Shown: piece by piece, positions 6,942-8,896 of the stretch
How positions within the stretch are numbered: position 1 is the stretch's first letter
Layout: each line of letters begins with the position of its first letter
Assembly: GCA_903922745.1 (NCBI GenBank)
Contig: CAIXVA010000062.1
Span: 1-8,896 of the forward strand
Direction of reading: 5' to 3'
Source of the DNA: an uncultured Actinomycetes bacterium
Lineage (GTDB): Bacteria > Actinomycetota > Actinomycetes > Nanopelagicales > Nanopelagicaceae
Length of the DNA stretch: 8,896 nt
Notes under the pieces: model-generated
What the model was told of the DNA's origin: nothing
Seen by the model: the letters and a program-made list of their open reading frames with translations, nothing else
The model's database searches: none
Made by a program: the position numbers and the translations under genes

Positions 6942-7568
6942 ATGTCGGGATGGATCCATACAACTGCAGATTGGTTAGTCACAAACAATTTGCAACTACC
7001 GCTCTTTATTCTTCTTATTCTCTTTGCATTTCTAGAAGCTGCGGCTTTCGTTGGGTTTGTATTGCCTGGGGAAACATCTTTATTAATTGGTGGTGTTCTG
7101 GCTCACTCACATGTCTGGTCTTTTTGGTTATTTTTAGTCTGCGCAATCATTGGTGCGATTGCTGGTGATTCAGTTGGATACGAGGTTGGAAAGCATTTCG
7201 GTGCGCGGATCAAAGTAAATCGCTTAGGTCGCCTTGTTGGTGAAAAGCGCTGGCGAATCGCAGAACATATTTTTTCAAAGTATCACGGTGGTGCGATCTT
7301 CTTTGGTCGCGCACAAGCTTTACTTCGCGCGCTTATTCCAGCGATGGCAGGAATGCACAATGTTCCGTACAGAACGTTTCTGAAATGGAATGCTGCGGGA
7401 GGAATTGTTTTTTCAACGATAATTGTGAGTCTTGGCTACCAATTTGCTAACTCGCTCACTGCGCTAGAAAAGTACCTGAAGTATTGGGCTATTGGATTCT
7501 TAGCAATTGTTGTAATACTAGTAATTATTGTTAAGCGAAATCTTGAAGAAAAGATTGTTAAAGAGTAA
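6942..7568 (+). CDS. DedA family (VTT/SNARE-associated domain) membrane protein
   Basis: This 208-residue polytopic inner-membrane protein belongs to the DedA family. Members are proposed, and in some cases shown, to move undecaprenyl-phosphate or phospholipids across the membrane and to support envelope and proton-motive-force homeostasis. Visible features are a first hydrophobic stretch (about 18-38) with E32, the re-entrant motif VLPGE (40-44), GDSVGYEVGKHFG (75-87), the conserved FGRAQALLRALIPAMAG (121-137) with R123 and R129, and VPYRTFLKWNAAGG (141-154). Closing hydrophobic segments span about 152-170 and 181-198, followed by a charged tail. Length and order are typical. The ATG at 6942 is supported by the -10 box at leaderless spacing and by the N-terminus expected for the family. 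The gene ends four bases before a convergent operon with another membrane protein and a glycosyltransferase; an envelope theme is plausible but only inferred. Confidence 0.92.
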   Translation: MSGWIHTTADWLVTNNLQLPLFILLILFAFLEAAAFVGFVLPGETSLLIGGVLAHSHVWSFWLFLVCAIIGAIAGDSVGYEVGKHFGARIKVNRLGRLVGEKRWRIAEHIFSKYHGGAIFFGRAQALLRALIPAMAGMHNVPYRTFLKWNAAGGIVFSTIIVSLGYQFANSLTALEKYLKYWAIGFLAIVVILVIIVKRNLEEKIVKE

Positions 7569-7572
7569 TTAA

Positions 7573-7893
7573 CTAGCGTCTGTAGTAAATAAAAATTGCA
7601 ATTATGGACACAACGGCGCCACCAGAAATTAAAAAGTATTTAACCCATGGCTTCATGCCAGTCTTTTCGGCAGCTTTTGCCGCAATGCGCTTGGTGTGCA
7701 TCATCACTTCACCAGCCCATGCAAACTCTGTTGCCAAAATACCTAAACCAGCAAGAAGAATAAGAATTCCTGGTCCTGGACCAATCAACGCAACCGCGCC
7801 GGCAACTGTTATTCCGCCACCAATGAGCCCAATGATGACTCTCCAGACCACGCGGCCAGCGGTTGTTTTCTTAATCCATGAACGAAACTTCAT
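7573..7893 (-). CDS. PGPGW-type small transmembrane protein (TIGR02611-like)
   Basis: This 106-residue membrane protein has the pattern of the putative transmembrane protein family PGPGW (PF09656/TIGR02611), common in actinobacteria and of unknown function. The signature is IGPGPGILILLAGLGILATEFAWA (about 37-60), with PGPG at 39-42 but Ile in place of the usual Trp. It is flanked by hydrophobic segments near 17-36, 42-57 and 84-103. The basic N-terminus (MKFRSWIKK) and the basic loop after residue 66 suggest cytoplasmic ends. Its ATG overlaps the stop codon of the upstream glycosyltransferase gene as ATGA, so the two are probably translated together. It ends four bases from the DedA stop codon, with no terminator hairpin between. 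The family call is good; the role is unknown, perhaps linked to the coupled glycosyltransferase. Confidence 0.85.
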   Translation of the reverse strand: MKFRSWIKKTTAGRVVWRVIIGLIGGGITVAGAVALIGPGPGILILLAGLGILATEFAWAGEVMMHTKRIAAKAAEKTGMKPWVKYFLISGGAVVSIIAIFIYYRR

Positions 7894-8896
7894 CGTGGCT
7901 TTCTTACCTTCGCTTCTTTTCCATAAGCTACAAGGGCGATCTCTTCGCGGCGCTTGTGATAATTCGAGGATGCATTTTCGATCATGTGTTCGTATCTAGT
8001 TGCTGACTTAATTAATGGATGTAGCTCTGCTGCCGTTTTGTGGCTACCAAAAATTGGAAGCGCCTGGTCTTTTTCTTCGGTTATTGAATGGGGGCGAATG
8101 AATCGATAGACAAGAGCTACTCGGCGCAGTCCAAGATTTGCAACGTGGCGCAAGCCACGATTGATGTGATCCTGTGCAATTAATCTTTTAAATGTTAGGG
8201 CTTGCACGGGAACTGGTTTTTGCGCCACAGCTAGTTGATACAACATTGCGGCGATCTCTTGTCCACCAGTTGTATCGGGCAACTCTGCGCACTTGTCAGA
8301 TAAACGTTTGCGTACGACAGGGTCCTGCAACATCCTCACTTTTTCGGTGATGTCTGCTAAATCTGCTTGGTCGGCGCGCAGGGCAAAGCCAAAGTCATTG
8401 CACCACTTAGCGCGTGCTTCTTGATCATCTGTTCCGCGAATATTTGAAACGAAAACAGTTGGAACTTGTGCTGGCAATAGTTCATGAACTCCGTTATAAC
8501 CAGTTGCACAGATACCTGCGTCAAATGCATGCAGCACTTTGGCAAGTGGGAAGTAACGAACAACTTTTATATCTAATCCATCTGGTGCCAGTGATTTACC
8601 ATCTTTATCAACCGGAGCTTTAGTCAAGATCACTTGCAAATCTTTCCAACCAAGCAAGCCAGATAATGCGGCTGTCACTTTTTCATTAACATCGCTGTCA
8701 CCGGTACCCAGTTGAACAAGCGCGGTTGGACGATTGAGATCTAAACCAAGTGCGCGGCGCGCATCATCGCGTGACAACGCATCTTCTTTACGGAAAAGAG
8801 AAACAGGTGCGGTTAAGACAGAGTCTTTACGGTTTGCAGTTGGACCAAAATCATATGCGCGCGCAATATCTCCTGGCTCAATAATTTTGTCCATCA
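7890..8896 (-). CDS. GT28/MurG-like glycosyltransferase, 5' end cut off by the window
   Basis: The visible 334 residues are the C-terminal, nucleotide-sugar-binding half of a GT-B glycosyltransferase. They include VQLGTG (60-65), where the C-terminal Rossmann domain begins, VVRYFPLAKVLHAFDAGI (111-128), the donor-binding loop GYNGVHELLPAQVPTVFV (132-149), and DDQEARAKW (156-164). This arrangement is that of MurG-like and other GT28-related enzymes. The first in-frame ATG in the window is at 8894, but the protein there starts in mid-domain (DKIIEPGD), so the gene almost certainly continues beyond the right edge with an N-terminal acceptor domain. After residue about 230 there is a basic extension of about 100 residues, rich in Arg and Lys, which is not part of the standard fold. 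The acceptor and sugar are unknown; cell-envelope or surface polysaccharide synthesis is likely. The stop overlaps the PGPGW gene start as ATGA. Confidence 0.8.
   Translation of the reverse strand, partial: MDKIIEPGDIARAYDFGPTANRKDSVLTAPVSLFRKEDALSRDDARRALGLDLNRPTALVQLGTGDSDVNEKVTAALSGLLGWKDLQVILTKAPVDKDGKSLAPDGLDIKVVRYFPLAKVLHAFDAGICATGYNGVHELLPAQVPTVFVSNIRGTDDQEARAKWCNDFGFALRADQADLADITEKVRMLQDPVVRKRLSDKCAELPDTTGGQEIAAMLYQLAVAQKPVPVQALTFKRLIAQDHINRGLRHVANLGLRRVALVYRFIRPHSITEEKDQALPIFGSHKTAAELHPLIKSATRYEHMIENASSNYHKRREEIALVAYGKEAKVRKPR

Noticed and set aside
6938..7168. Alternative plus-strand reading frame starting at a GTG at 6938
   Set aside because: It is a frame-shifted shadow of the DedA gene, whose frame from 6942 carries all family motifs.
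8357..8623. Open frames on both strands overlapping the glycosyltransferase
   Set aside because: Both lie out of frame within the donor-binding domain of the real gene and have no supporting signals.
1..8896. Defence system, mobile element, CRISPR array, tRNA or phage island
   Set aside because: No long or terminal inverted repeats, array-like repeats, integrase/transposase motifs or cloverleaf-forming segments were seen; every major frame is a recognisable housekeeping or accessory metabolic family.

Overview
The window looks like a piece of a compact, moderately AT-rich actinobacterial chromosome. The closest fit is a streamlined freshwater lineage of the acI/Nanopelagicales type. This assignment is inference, resting on the protein families (a PGPGW membrane protein, a tandem DUF606 transporter, a Uup-like ABC-F protein), very tight gene packing, and start codons preceded by TANNNT boxes at the spacing expected of leaderless actinobacterial promoters. 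I see no mobile element, phage gene, CRISPR array, tRNA or rRNA, and no gap longer than about 100 bases between genes.

Layout: a DMT/DUF606-type inner-membrane transporter (minus strand, 3' end cut off by the left edge) comes first. It lies just behind a strong Rho-independent terminator that ends a secreted PhoX-like (DUF839-type) protein, also on the minus strand. Upstream of that, still on the minus strand, is a two-domain ABC-F ATPase. A 24-bp intergenic region separates the ABC-F gene from a divergent plus-strand pair, kynureninase and tryptophan 2,3-dioxygenase, joined by an ATGA overlap. These two enzymes catalyse steps 1 and 3 of tryptophan breakdown to anthranilate and alanine; the formamidase for step 2 is not in the window. 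The dioxygenase runs tail-to-tail, with overlapping stop codons, into a minus-strand nitroreductase-family flavoprotein. That gene is divergent from a DedA-family membrane protein, which meets tail-to-tail (4-bp gap) a minus-strand operon: a GT28/MurG-like glycosyltransferase (cut by the right edge) followed by a PGPGW membrane protein, again joined by an ATGA overlap.

The genes are mostly housekeeping and accessory metabolism rather than one integrated system. The most interesting signal is regulatory: four starts (DMT transporter, kynureninase, nitroreductase, DedA) have a TANNNT hexamer exactly at -12 to -7 from the first base of the start codon, and in the ABC-F/kynureninase gap two opposed -10 boxes share bases. 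I found no convincing previously undescribed biological system.
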